Assembly (NCBI GenBank): GCA_024711145.1
Contig: JANJTJ010000125.1
Coordinates: 1-53,187 of the forward strand
DNA length: 53,187 nucleotides
DNA from: Balneolales bacterium
GTDB taxonomy: Bacteria; Bacteroidota; Rhodothermia; Balneolales; HLUCCA01
Direction: 5' to 3'
This document shows, piece after piece, positions 37,273-46,142 of the stretch. The first letter of the stretch is position 1, and every line of letters starts with the position of its first letter. The position numbers were made by a program, and so were the translations under genes. The notes under the pieces are model-generated. The model was not told the DNA's origin. It did not search any database and was given only the letters and a program-made list of their open reading frames with translations.

Positions 37273-38612
37273 TGCTTCTCCATCTTGCGGTACAAGGTGG
37301 ACGGGTCCACCCCCAGCGCGCGGGCCGTCTCGCCCCGGTTGCCCTGGTACCGCTCCAGCATGTGGCGGATGTACTGCCGCTCGAACATGGATACCGCATC
37401 GGATAAGCCGGAATCGGCCCCAGGCAGCTGATCGATGGCCGTGGCGCCCGCCGATCCCATGGGCAGGTCGGAAGGCTGTATGAAGTCGCCGTCGCAGAGC
37501 AGCACCGCCCGCTCCATGGCATTCTCGAGCTCTCGCACCTGCCCTTTCCATTCGTGGGCCACCATCACCTGCATGGCTTCGGCACCGATCCCCTTCACCG
37601 ATTTGCGGAATTCCCGGTTGAATTTCTCTACGAAATGCCCCGCCAACAGGGGAATGTCGGTCCAACGCTCGCGCAACCCGGGCATGCGGATGCGGATGAT
37701 GTTGAGCCGGTAGAACAGGTCCTCGCGGAAACGGCCTTCGGCCACCTCCTGCTCCAGATCCCGGTTGGTGGCCGCCAGAATGCGCACATCCACCTCGTGG
37801 CCGGCCGTGGCACCCACCGGTTTCACCTCGCCGTCCTGCAGTACCCGTAGCAGTTTCACCTGCATGGCCAGGGGCAACTCGCCGATCTCGTCGAGGAAGA
37901 GGGTGCCTTTGTCGGCCAGGCTGAACACGCCTTCACGGTCCTGGGTGGCCCCGGTGAAACTGCCTTTCTTGTGGCCGAAGAGCTCCGACTCGAACAGACT
38001 TTCGGGAATGGACCCGCAGTTGACCGCAATGAAGGGTTTGGCCGCACGGTCGCTGCGCTGGTGGATGGCCCGGGCGATGAGTTCCTTGCCGCTACCCGAC
38101 GGACCCGTCACCAGCACGGTGCTGCGGCTGGGGGCGATCTTCTCGATCATTCGGTAGAGCTGTTTCATGGGCTCGCTCTCCCCGATGATGAAATTGAAAT
38201 TGAAGCTGCGGTCGATCACCTCGCGCAGGTACCGGTTTTCACGCAGCAGGTCGCGCCGTTCCAGCAACGACCGCACCCGCACACCGGCCTCGTCCAATTC
38301 GACCGGTTTGGTGAAATAATCGGCCGCTCCTTCCCGCAAGGCCTCCACGGCGGTCTCCACACTGGCGAAGGCCGTCATGAGCACCACCAGGGTTTCGGGC
38401 GACCACTGCCGGATCTCGCGCATCAGCGCGATGCCGTCCATGCCGGGCATGCGCAGGTCCGAGATCACCAGGTCCAGATTGCCGTTCTTCACGGCGGCCA
38501 AGGCCTCATGCCCGTCGGCGGCCATGCTGGTGGCATATCCTTCCTGCCGGAAAAAAGCGGCCAATGCGGTCCGGATTCCGGGTTCGTCGTCGACAATGAG
38601 GATGCGGCTCAT
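37254..38612 (-). CDS. Sigma54-dependent NtrC-family response regulator
   Basis: ILIVDDEPGIRTAL; VTGPSGSGKELIARAIH; GSFTGA; ESELFGHKKGSFTGAT; C-terminal Fis-type HTH. Confidence 0.96.
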   Translation of the reverse strand: MSRILIVDDEPGIRTALAAFFRQEGYATSMAADGHEALAAVKNGNLDLVISDLRMPGMDGIALMREIRQWSPETLVVLMTAFASVETAVEALREGAADYFTKPVELDEAGVRVRSLLERRDLLRENRYLREVIDRSFNFNFIIGESEPMKQLYRMIEKIAPSRSTVLVTGPSGSGKELIARAIHQRSDRAAKPFIAVNCGSIPESLFESELFGHKKGSFTGATQDREGVFSLADKGTLFLDEIGELPLAMQVKLLRVLQDGEVKPVGATAGHEVDVRILAATNRDLEQEVAEGRFREDLFYRLNIIRIRMPGLRERWTDIPLLAGHFVEKFNREFRKSVKGIGAEAMQVMVAHEWKGQVRELENAMERAVLLCDGDFIQPSDLPMGSAGATAIDQLPGADSGLSDAVSMFERQYIRHMLERYQGNRGETARALGVDPSTLYRKMEKHHLLDS

Positions 38613-39889
38613 GAAATGGTTTCGCGCGGGATGCGCAGGCTGAAACAGGTACGGCCGGGTTCGGATTCCACATCGATGCGGCCGCCCAAACCGGTGAGGA
38701 TGTGGTGGCTCACCGACAAACCCAGACCCGTGCCCTTGCCTACGTCTTTGGTGGTGAAGAAGGGCTCGAAAATACGGGGCAAGACCTCGATCGGAATGCC
38801 CTTGCCATTGTCTTCGACCGACAGATGCACCATGTCGGCATCGGCCCAGGTGCGGATGCGCACCTGGCGGTCGGGTTGGCCGGCCGTGGCATCCACCGCG
38901 TTCAGGATGAGGTTCACCAACACCTGGTGCAGGCGGTCGGCGGTGGCGGTAACGGTGGGCAGGTCGGCCGCAAGGTCGGCCTCGAAACGGATGTCGCGGC
39001 ATCGCGAATCGTGCCGCATGAGCCCCACGGCCTGCTCGGCCAGGTCGTTGAGGTAGGTGGGGGCCAGATCGGCACGCTTGGGCCGGGAGAAATCCACCAG
39101 GTCCCGCACGATCTTGTTGATGCGGTTCACGTTCTCGCGCACTACTTGCAATTGCTCGGTGGTGAACTCGTCCTGGGGCCGTTTCTGCATGAGCTGGATG
39201 ATGGAGGAGATGGCGGTGAGCGGATTGCCGATCTCGTGGGCCACCCCGGCCGCCATGTGCCCGAGGGAAGCCAACCGCTCCGACCGCTCCAACTGGGCCT
39301 GGCGCAGGCGGGTCTCGGTGAGGTCGCGCAAGATGACGCCGCAGGCCTCCCGGCGCCCGTCTTCATCCAGCAGGACCACATGGGTCAGATCGGCACGGAA
39401 CACGCGGCCCGTATGGGTGGTCACATCGGCTTCCCATCGCCGGTTGCGGGCGGCATCCACACCGCCGGCCACCGGCAATACCTCGGTCAGCGGTTTGCCG
39501 ATCATGTCGGTCAGGGTCCACCCCAACTCGCGTTCGGCGGCCGTGTTGGCATACACCACCCGATGGTGGTCGTCGGTGAGCAGGATGGTCTCCACGGCCG
39601 CACCCAGCAGGCGTTGGTACTGGTCGTCGTGCTGGCGCATCACGGTGCGGATGCGGTCACGGTATTCGTAGAGGGTCCAGATGATCCAGATCACCAGGCC
39701 ACCGCTGGTCACCATGCCCCGGCTCAGGTGCAGATAGGTGAGGTCGGCCCCCGGATTTCCGGATCTGATGGTGATTTCCAACAGTTGGAAGGCCCCGAAG
39801 ATGAGCCCGAACAGCAGGAATGAGGTCCCCGCGAGGTACGGAAACCGGACATCGGCCAAAAAGCGCCGGAAAGACGTGGAATCGGACAC
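38609..39889 (-). CDS. PAS-domain sensor histidine kinase (GTG start), cognate partner of the NtrC-type RR
   Basis: GHMAAGVAHEIGNPLTAISSIIQLM H-box; HATPase VLVNLILNAVDA, GKGTGLGLSVSHHI. Confidence 0.92.
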   Translation of the reverse strand: MSDSTSFRRFLADVRFPYLAGTSFLLFGLIFGAFQLLEITIRSGNPGADLTYLHLSRGMVTSGGLVIWIIWTLYEYRDRIRTVMRQHDDQYQRLLGAAVETILLTDDHHRVVYANTAAERELGWTLTDMIGKPLTEVLPVAGGVDAARNRRWEADVTTHTGRVFRADLTHVVLLDEDGRREACGVILRDLTETRLRQAQLERSERLASLGHMAAGVAHEIGNPLTAISSIIQLMQKRPQDEFTTEQLQVVRENVNRINKIVRDLVDFSRPKRADLAPTYLNDLAEQAVGLMRHDSRCRDIRFEADLAADLPTVTATADRLHQVLVNLILNAVDATAGQPDRQVRIRTWADADMVHLSVEDNGKGIPIEVLPRIFEPFFTTKDVGKGTGLGLSVSHHILTGLGGRIDVESEPGRTCFSLRIPRETIS

Positions 39890-39890
39890 G

Positions 39891-39908
39891 GGGCAATATA
39901 AATTGCCC
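39891..39908. promoter_or_regulatory. Palindromic bidirectional promoter GGGCAATATAAATTGCCC
   Basis: Contains TAAATTGC (+) and TATATTGC (-); start codons at 39889(-) and 39911(+). Confidence 0.6.
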
Positions 39909-39910
39909 GC

Positions 39911-40765
39911 ATGGAATTTTCCCGACTCGGCCTCGGGGCCGGCCACATCGGCTCCCCGCACATACAAGACGACCAGGTGGAACGGCTGCTCCGCACCGCC
40001 GTGGATGCCGGTATCACCTATTTCGACACGGCCCGCAGCTACGATCTGTCGGAAGAACGGCTGGGCAGACACCTGGGTGCGTTCCGGCAACGGGTTACCC
40101 TGGCCACCAAGGTCGGGTACGGCATTCCGGGTGTCGACGATTGGACCTACGACGCCGTGCGCATCGGCATAGACGACGCGCTGCGCACCATGCGCACCGA
40201 TTACCTGGATGTGGTGATGCTGCACAGCTGCAACCTGGGTACCCTGGAATGGGGCGAGCCCATCCGCGCGTTGGAAGATGCCAAGGCCGCCGGCAAGATC
40301 CGCCTCACCGGCTACTCCGGCGAAAACGACGAACTGCGTTGGGCGCTGCACAGCGGCCGGTTCGACGTGCTGGCCTGCAGCGTGAATGTGTGCGACCAAC
40401 GGGTGTTCGACGACGTGTTGCCCGTGGCGGCCGAAAAAGGCATACCCATCATCGCCAAACGCCCGCTGGCCAATGCGCCCTGGCGGTTCGCCGAATGTCC
40501 CAAAGGCGATTACGCCGAAGAATACTGGTGGCGTTGGACCACCATGCGCTTCGAGCGGGCCGGCCACTCCAAGTTGGAAACCGCCATCCGGTTCGCGGCC
40601 CACGCTCCCGCCGTGGCCACGGCCATCGTGGGTACCCACAAGCCCGAACACCTGCTGGCCGCCAAAACCGAGGTGGACAAAGGCCCGCTGCCCGAACCGC
40701 TCATCTCCCACATCCGCCGCCGCTTCCACGAATGCGACCCCGGCTGGTGGATCGGCCAAATCTGA
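39911..40765 (+). CDS. Aldo/keto reductase
   Basis: GLGAGHIGSPHIQDDQVERLLRTAVDAGITYFDTARSYDLSEERLG. Confidence 0.93.
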   Translation: MEFSRLGLGAGHIGSPHIQDDQVERLLRTAVDAGITYFDTARSYDLSEERLGRHLGAFRQRVTLATKVGYGIPGVDDWTYDAVRIGIDDALRTMRTDYLDVVMLHSCNLGTLEWGEPIRALEDAKAAGKIRLTGYSGENDELRWALHSGRFDVLACSVNVCDQRVFDDVLPVAAEKGIPIIAKRPLANAPWRFAECPKGDYAEEYWWRWTTMRFERAGHSKLETAIRFAAHAPAVATAIVGTHKPEHLLAAKTEVDKGPLPEPLISHIRRRFHECDPGWWIGQI

Positions 40766-40785
40766 CTCAACACTCAGGACTCACT

Positions 40786-41247
40786 ATGAAAATCGGCCAC
40801 GTCCATCTCAAAGTATCCGACCTGGAACGCGCCCTGGCCTTCTACCATGGCGTGCTCGGGTTCGACATCCAGCAACGCTGGGGCGACGCAGCCGCTTTCC
40901 TCGGCGCCGACGGCTACCATCACCACATCGGCCTCAATACCTGGTACAGCAAAGGCGGGCCACCGCCCGCACCCGGCACATCGGGCCTGTTCCATACCGC
41001 CATCCTGTATCCCACCCGTGCGGCGCTGGGCCGGGCATTGCTGAAGCTGGATGCCGTGGGCATCGAGCTGGACGGTGCCGCCGACCACGGCGTGAGCGAA
41101 GCCCTCTACCTGCGCGATCCCGACCAGAACGGGGTGGAGTTGTACTGGGACCGCCCCGAAGCGCTATGGCCACGAGACCCCGACGGCGGCTTGGCCATGT
41201 ACACGCGCCCCTTGGACTTGGACGACCTGCGCAACGCGGGACGTTGA
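40786..41247 (+). CDS. VOC family (glyoxalase/dioxygenase-like) protein
   Basis: HVHLKVSDLERALAFYHGVLGFDIQQRWG; YLRDPDQNGVELYWDRP. Confidence 0.92.
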   Translation: MKIGHVHLKVSDLERALAFYHGVLGFDIQQRWGDAAAFLGADGYHHHIGLNTWYSKGGPPPAPGTSGLFHTAILYPTRAALGRALLKLDAVGIELDGAADHGVSEALYLRDPDQNGVELYWDRPEALWPRDPDGGLAMYTRPLDLDDLRNAGR

Positions 41248-41256
41248 GTCTTTACG

Positions 41257-42627
41257 TCAAAGGTATTTAAGGACCACCGTCTTGAGTTCGGTGACTTCGT
41301 CGAGGGCCGCCATGCCCTTTTCGCGACCGAACCCGGACGCTTTGGTCCCACCGAAGGGCAGTTCCACACCCCCACCAGCCCCATAGGTATTGATGAAGAC
41401 CTGGCCGGCGCGGACCCGGTCGCAGAGGTCGTGGGCCCGTGAGAGGTCGCGGGTCCAGATGCCGGCCGTAAGGCCATAAGGCGTTCCGTTGGCCAGCGCC
41501 ACGGCCTGGTTCACGGTCCGGAACGGAGTGACCACCAACACCGGACCGAAAACCTCCTCCTGCTGGATGGAGCTGGACGGAGCGGCATCGGCGAGCAAGG
41601 TGGGTGCCACGAAAAAGCCCGGCAAATCGGGAACCTGGGTTTGGGCCACCACCCGGGCGCCGGCACCCACGGCTTCACGCAGCATGCCCGATACCCGGTC
41701 GCGTTGTTTGGCGGATATGAGGGGGCCCACTTCGGGGTCTTCCAATGCCGGACCCACGGACAGGTTGTTGAACCGGTGGGCCAACCAGTCGGTCACGCGG
41801 CGGGCGATGGGTGCCTCCACCAACAGGCGGGAACCGGCCGAGCAGGTTTGTCCGCCATTCTGCAGGATGGCGTTGAGGATGACCGGCAGGGCCGCATCCA
41901 GGTCGGCGTCGGCGAAGAGCAGTTGAGGCGATTTGCCACCCAATTCGAGCGTGAGGGGCCGGGTGAACCGGGCGCAGGCTTCCATGATGGTACGGCCGGT
42001 GGCGGTACTGCCGGTAAAACTGAGGTAATCGATACCCGCATGCCCGGCCAATGCGGCGCCGGCCTCGGCACCATAGCCGGTAATCAGATGGGCCACGCCG
42101 GCGGGCAGGCCGGCCTCCGCGAACAGCTCGAACAGGCGGATGGCGGTGGCGCAGGCGTCTTCGGCGGCCTTGAGGACCACGGTGTTGCCGGTAACCAGCG
42201 CCGGCGCCAAGGTGCGGGCCGTCATCTGCAACGGGTAGTTCCAGGGCAGAATGTGGCCGGTAACACCACGTGGTTCGCGTTTGGCCACCACCTGGTGCCC
42301 CGGTTGGAAGGGGATCACCTGGCCATGGTGTTTGTCGGCCGCGCCGGCATAGAATTCGAAATAGCGGGCCGCAAGGGCCGCATCGGCACGGGCCTGGCGC
42401 AGGGGTTTGCCGGTGTCGGTGGCTTCGAGCACGGCCAGGGCTTCGGCATCGCGGCGCACCAGCTCAGCCATGCGGTACAGGATGCGCCCCCGTTCGACGG
42501 GCGCCAGAGCCGCCCAAGGCCGCTGCGCCGCCCGCGCGGCCCGCACGGCGGCATCCACCTCGGCCGCACCCATGCGGGAGATTTCCATGAACGGCCGGCC
42601 GGTGGATGGGTTGATTAGGGGTATCAT
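41257..42627 (-). CDS. NAD(P)-dependent aldehyde dehydrogenase
   Basis: ILPWNYPLQMTARTLAPALVTGNTVVLKAAE; FTGSTATGRTIME; LELGGKSPQLLF; NGGQTCSAGSR. Confidence 0.95.
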   Translation of the reverse strand: MIPLINPSTGRPFMEISRMGAAEVDAAVRAARAAQRPWAALAPVERGRILYRMAELVRRDAEALAVLEATDTGKPLRQARADAALAARYFEFYAGAADKHHGQVIPFQPGHQVVAKREPRGVTGHILPWNYPLQMTARTLAPALVTGNTVVLKAAEDACATAIRLFELFAEAGLPAGVAHLITGYGAEAGAALAGHAGIDYLSFTGSTATGRTIMEACARFTRPLTLELGGKSPQLLFADADLDAALPVILNAILQNGGQTCSAGSRLLVEAPIARRVTDWLAHRFNNLSVGPALEDPEVGPLISAKQRDRVSGMLREAVGAGARVVAQTQVPDLPGFFVAPTLLADAAPSSSIQQEEVFGPVLVVTPFRTVNQAVALANGTPYGLTAGIWTRDLSRAHDLCDRVRAGQVFINTYGAGGGVELPFGGTKASGFGREKGMAALDEVTELKTVVLKYL

Positions 42628-42635
42628 GGGTGCTA

Positions 42636-42714
42636 CGGTACGTCGGTACGTCGGTACGTCGGTAATTTAAGAGACCCAAAGTCCCATAGTCCCATAGTCC
42701 CATAGTCCCAACGT
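42636..42714. repeat. Divergent octamer arrays: cggtacgt x3-4 (42636-42667) and cccaWagt x5 (42675-42714) flanking an AT-rich box
   Basis: Direct reading. Confidence 0.93.
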
Positions 42715-43549
42715 GCTTCACCCCGACAACCCGCACAAAGACGGCTACGATTTCGAGGCCCTGGCCACCACCTGGCCCGAGTTGCGCCCTTTCCTGAGGC
42801 CCAACGGATACGGACGCATCAGTCTGGATTTCGCCGATCCGGTGGGTATCGTGGTATTCAACAAGGCGTTGCTGGCACATCATTACGGGGTGCGGCATTG
42901 GGATCTGCCCAAGGGCTACCTGTGTCCGCCCATACCGGGTCGGGCCGATTACCTGCACCGCATGGCCGAGGTGGCCGGCATGGGCACCGGAAGCCGTTTA
43001 CTGGATGTGGGCACCGGGGCGAACGCCATCTATGCGCTGTTGGGTAAGGCCGCCTTCGGCTGGGAGGTGGTCGGTTGCGACATCGATCCGGTGGCGTTGG
43101 ACTCGGCCCGGCGGAACGTGCCCCATGCGGATTTCCGGCTTCAGTCGGATCCCGCCAAATTCTTCCAGGGCATCGTGCGGGCCGACGAACGCTTCGACCT
43201 GGTGGTATGCAATCCGCCCTTCCATCTGGATATGGAGATGGTTCGGGCCGGAACCCGCCGCAAGTGGAAGAATCTGGGCAAGGAACAGGCCTTGCAAGCC
43301 CAGCGGAATTTCGAAGGGCGGGTGAACGAACTCACCTATCCCGGTGGCGAAACCGCCTTCGTGAGCCGCATGATCGAAGAAAGCCGGGCGTTCGGGACAC
43401 AGGTGGGCTGGTTCTCCAGCCTGGTGGCCCGGGCCGACCACCTGCCCGAGATCTACACCGCCTTCGACCGCATCGATGCCCGCGAGGTACGCACCCTGCC
43501 CATGACCCAAGGGCGGAAGTCGGTCCGCATTGTGGCATGGCGCGTGTAA
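42713..43549 (+). CDS. rlmF: 23S rRNA (adenine-1618-N6)-methyltransferase-like
   Basis: MLHPDNPHKDGYDF; RLLDVGTGANAIYALLG; FDLVVCNPPFH; GTG start. Confidence 0.92.
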   Translation: MLHPDNPHKDGYDFEALATTWPELRPFLRPNGYGRISLDFADPVGIVVFNKALLAHHYGVRHWDLPKGYLCPPIPGRADYLHRMAEVAGMGTGSRLLDVGTGANAIYALLGKAAFGWEVVGCDIDPVALDSARRNVPHADFRLQSDPAKFFQGIVRADERFDLVVCNPPFHLDMEMVRAGTRRKWKNLGKEQALQAQRNFEGRVNELTYPGGETAFVSRMIEESRAFGTQVGWFSSLVARADHLPEIYTAFDRIDAREVRTLPMTQGRKSVRIVAWRV

Positions 43550-43557
43550 CTTGCCGC

Positions 43558-46080
43558 ATGCGCATCCAGCTCGCGGCGGTACTGCTGCTCATCTCGTCGG
43601 GGGCGGCCGTTCGGGCCCAGACCCCTATTCCCTTCTCAACCGACAGCACCCACATCACGGTTTGGAACGGCGAACGCCATGTACCCTTCTTTGTGAAGGG
43701 GGTGAACCTGGGTGTGGGCATACCCGGCACCTTTCCCGGCGAAATGGCCGCCACACGCGAGCAATACCGGCGCTGGTTCGGGCAGATCCGGGAGGCCGGT
43801 TTCAATGTGATCCGCGTTTACACCCTGCATTTCCCGCGTTTCTATGAGGAATTGCGGGCGTTCAATCTGGCGAACCCCCGGCAACCCCTGATTCTGATGC
43901 ACGGGGTCTGGCTCGAGGAGGAAGTACCCGGCTACGACCACGACCTGTTCGGCCTCACCGACCGTTTCGACCAGGAAATGCGGGAAAACGTGGGTGCCGT
44001 GCACGGCGACATCCAGATCGCGCCCCGTGTGGGCAAGGCGTTCGGCACCTACACGGCGGATGTATCGGCCTGGACCATGGCCTACATCATCGGGCGCGAG
44101 GTGATGCCCGAAGAAGTGGTGACCACCGACGAACGCCATGCGGAAGTGACCGCCTACACCGGCACCTATTTGTCCATTGCCGGCACCGAAGCCACCGAAG
44201 CCTGGTTCGTGGAACGGATGGACCGTTTGATCGGGCATGAATGGACCACCTATGGCACCATGCGGCCGGTGAGCTTCTCCAGCTGGCCCACGCTCGACCC
44301 CTTCGACCATCCCGAAGAATGGAATGAGAACGAGGACCTGGTGGGCTTGGACATCTCCGGACTGGACCATAGCCGGGCACCCGCCGGGGTGTTCGCCAGC
44401 TACCACATCTATCCCTACTACCCCGATTTCATCAGCCGCGACAGCGACTACCAGAACCGGTACGATGCCTACGGTCCCAACAGCTACCTGGCCTACTTGG
44501 AAGCCATGAAAGGCCACTATGCCGGAATGCCGTTTCTGGTAGCCGAATATGGCGCCCCGTCGAGCTGGGGCATAGCCCACTACGCGCAGAACGGCATCCA
44601 CCACGGCGGGCACGACGAGCGGCAGCAGGGCGAGGCGGCCATCCGGCTGTTGGAAAACACCGTGGAAGCCGGTACCGGGGGCGGCATGGTCTTCGCCTGG
44701 ATCGATGAGTGGTTCAAACGGACCTGGGTGGCCGATCCCTACGATTTCCTGGCCGAGCGGCGCATCATCTGGCACAACGTGACCTCCGCCGAGCAGAACT
44801 ACGGCTTGATCGGATTCCGCAAAACCGGGGATTTCATGTCCCGTTTGGTCACCAACGCCCCCACCGACCGCATACGCCACATCGATGCCGGCGCCGATTT
44901 CGCCTACTTGCACCTGCGCTTCGGCCTGGGCGCCACCTTCGGCCTGCTCGATACCCTGTGGGTGGCGCTGGATACATACGACCCCGACCTGGGCGAATCG
45001 CGCATGCCGGACGGCACGGTCATGCCCACACGGGCCGAATTCCTCCTACGCATCACCCACTCCTCGGCCGACCTCTTCGTTACCCAAGCCTACGATACCT
45101 ACGGTATCTGGCACCGCACCTCGGCCGCCCATCAACGCTATCAGTCCATCCCTACCGACGGAGCGCCCTGGTTGCCCGTGCGGTGGAAAAACAACATCGG
45201 CGATACCGAAGCCCAATACATCGGGGTGATGCGGGTGAACCGGTTGGGCATACCACCCAGCAGCCACGATGCCGTCCGGATATCCGACAACGGGTTGGAT
45301 GTGCGCCTGCCTTGGACCCTGATGCACGTGGTGGACCCCAGCCAGCGGGTGGTTTTGCACGACGACCGTGCCACGCCCGACCCCGAGACCCGTGTGTCCG
45401 ACGGGTTGGGCCTGTTCATCCGGTATGGCGACACGACCTACCAGGCCGGGCGCTACCTCTGGCCCACCTGGAACCATGCCCTCGATGCCGAAGAATATGT
45501 GAAAGACAGCTACCACATCTTCCGCGAACGGCAACCCCTGTTGCCCGGCAATCCGGTAGCCGTTCGCGATTCCCATACCGTGGCCATCGGTACGGAAACC
45601 CGCATCGCGGCCGACGCGGGGGTGCTGGCCAACGATTGGGCGGCCGGCGGCGGCGACCTGAGCGCCATACTCGACCGACCCACCGCCAACGGACTCCTGC
45701 AGCTCGCCGCCGATGGCGGATTCCGATACCGCCCGGTGTACGGGTTCGCCGGAACCGACACCTTCACCTACCGCGTGAAAGCCGGCATGCATGTGTCCGA
45801 AGCGGTATCCGTGGTTCTACGGGTGAGCGGCGATGCCCAAGGCGACGGATTCGCCAAAGTCTATCCCAATCCGTCGGCGGGCCCCGTCACGGTCGAATCG
45901 CGCAGCATCATCGACCACATCGAAATCTTCACCCTGGATGGGCGTTCACTCGGTCGGCACCCGGGTGGTGCCCTGCAGGTGACCCTGGATTGGCCGGGCG
46001 CGGCCGGCTCCTACTTCCTGGTCGTCCGGTCGGGGTCGGAAAGCCTGGTGCGGCGTGTCACCCGCCTGCGCGCGCATTAG
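43558..46080 (+). CDS. Secreted glycosidase-like TIM-barrel protein with Big_9/cadherin-like domain and T9SS sorting domain
   Basis: Signal peptide; VKGVNLGVGIPG...REAGFNVIRVYTLHFPRF; NDWAAGGGDLSAIL...GTDTFTYRV; C-terminal VYPNPSAGPVTVES. Confidence 0.75.
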   Translation: MRIQLAAVLLLISSGAAVRAQTPIPFSTDSTHITVWNGERHVPFFVKGVNLGVGIPGTFPGEMAATREQYRRWFGQIREAGFNVIRVYTLHFPRFYEELRAFNLANPRQPLILMHGVWLEEEVPGYDHDLFGLTDRFDQEMRENVGAVHGDIQIAPRVGKAFGTYTADVSAWTMAYIIGREVMPEEVVTTDERHAEVTAYTGTYLSIAGTEATEAWFVERMDRLIGHEWTTYGTMRPVSFSSWPTLDPFDHPEEWNENEDLVGLDISGLDHSRAPAGVFASYHIYPYYPDFISRDSDYQNRYDAYGPNSYLAYLEAMKGHYAGMPFLVAEYGAPSSWGIAHYAQNGIHHGGHDERQQGEAAIRLLENTVEAGTGGGMVFAWIDEWFKRTWVADPYDFLAERRIIWHNVTSAEQNYGLIGFRKTGDFMSRLVTNAPTDRIRHIDAGADFAYLHLRFGLGATFGLLDTLWVALDTYDPDLGESRMPDGTVMPTRAEFLLRITHSSADLFVTQAYDTYGIWHRTSAAHQRYQSIPTDGAPWLPVRWKNNIGDTEAQYIGVMRVNRLGIPPSSHDAVRISDNGLDVRLPWTLMHVVDPSQRVVLHDDRATPDPETRVSDGLGLFIRYGDTTYQAGRYLWPTWNHALDAEEYVKDSYHIFRERQPLLPGNPVAVRDSHTVAIGTETRIAADAGVLANDWAAGGGDLSAILDRPTANGLLQLAADGGFRYRPVYGFAGTDTFTYRVKAGMHVSEAVSVVLRVSGDAQGDGFAKVYPNPSAGPVTVESRSIIDHIEIFTLDGRSLGRHPGGALQVTLDWPGAAGSYFLVVRSGSESLVRRVTRLRAH

Positions 46081-46142
46081 GTCAATTTAATGCATCGGAT
46101 GGTGTAACAGATGCGGATTTGACACATCATTGCATGTGTCAA
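46081..46142 (+). promoter_or_regulatory. Leader with two overlapping inverted repeats (46081-46123 and 46119-46142)
   Basis: GTCAA...GCATC...GATGC...TTGAC, and TTGACACAT-CATTGC-ATGTGTCAA. Confidence 0.55.
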
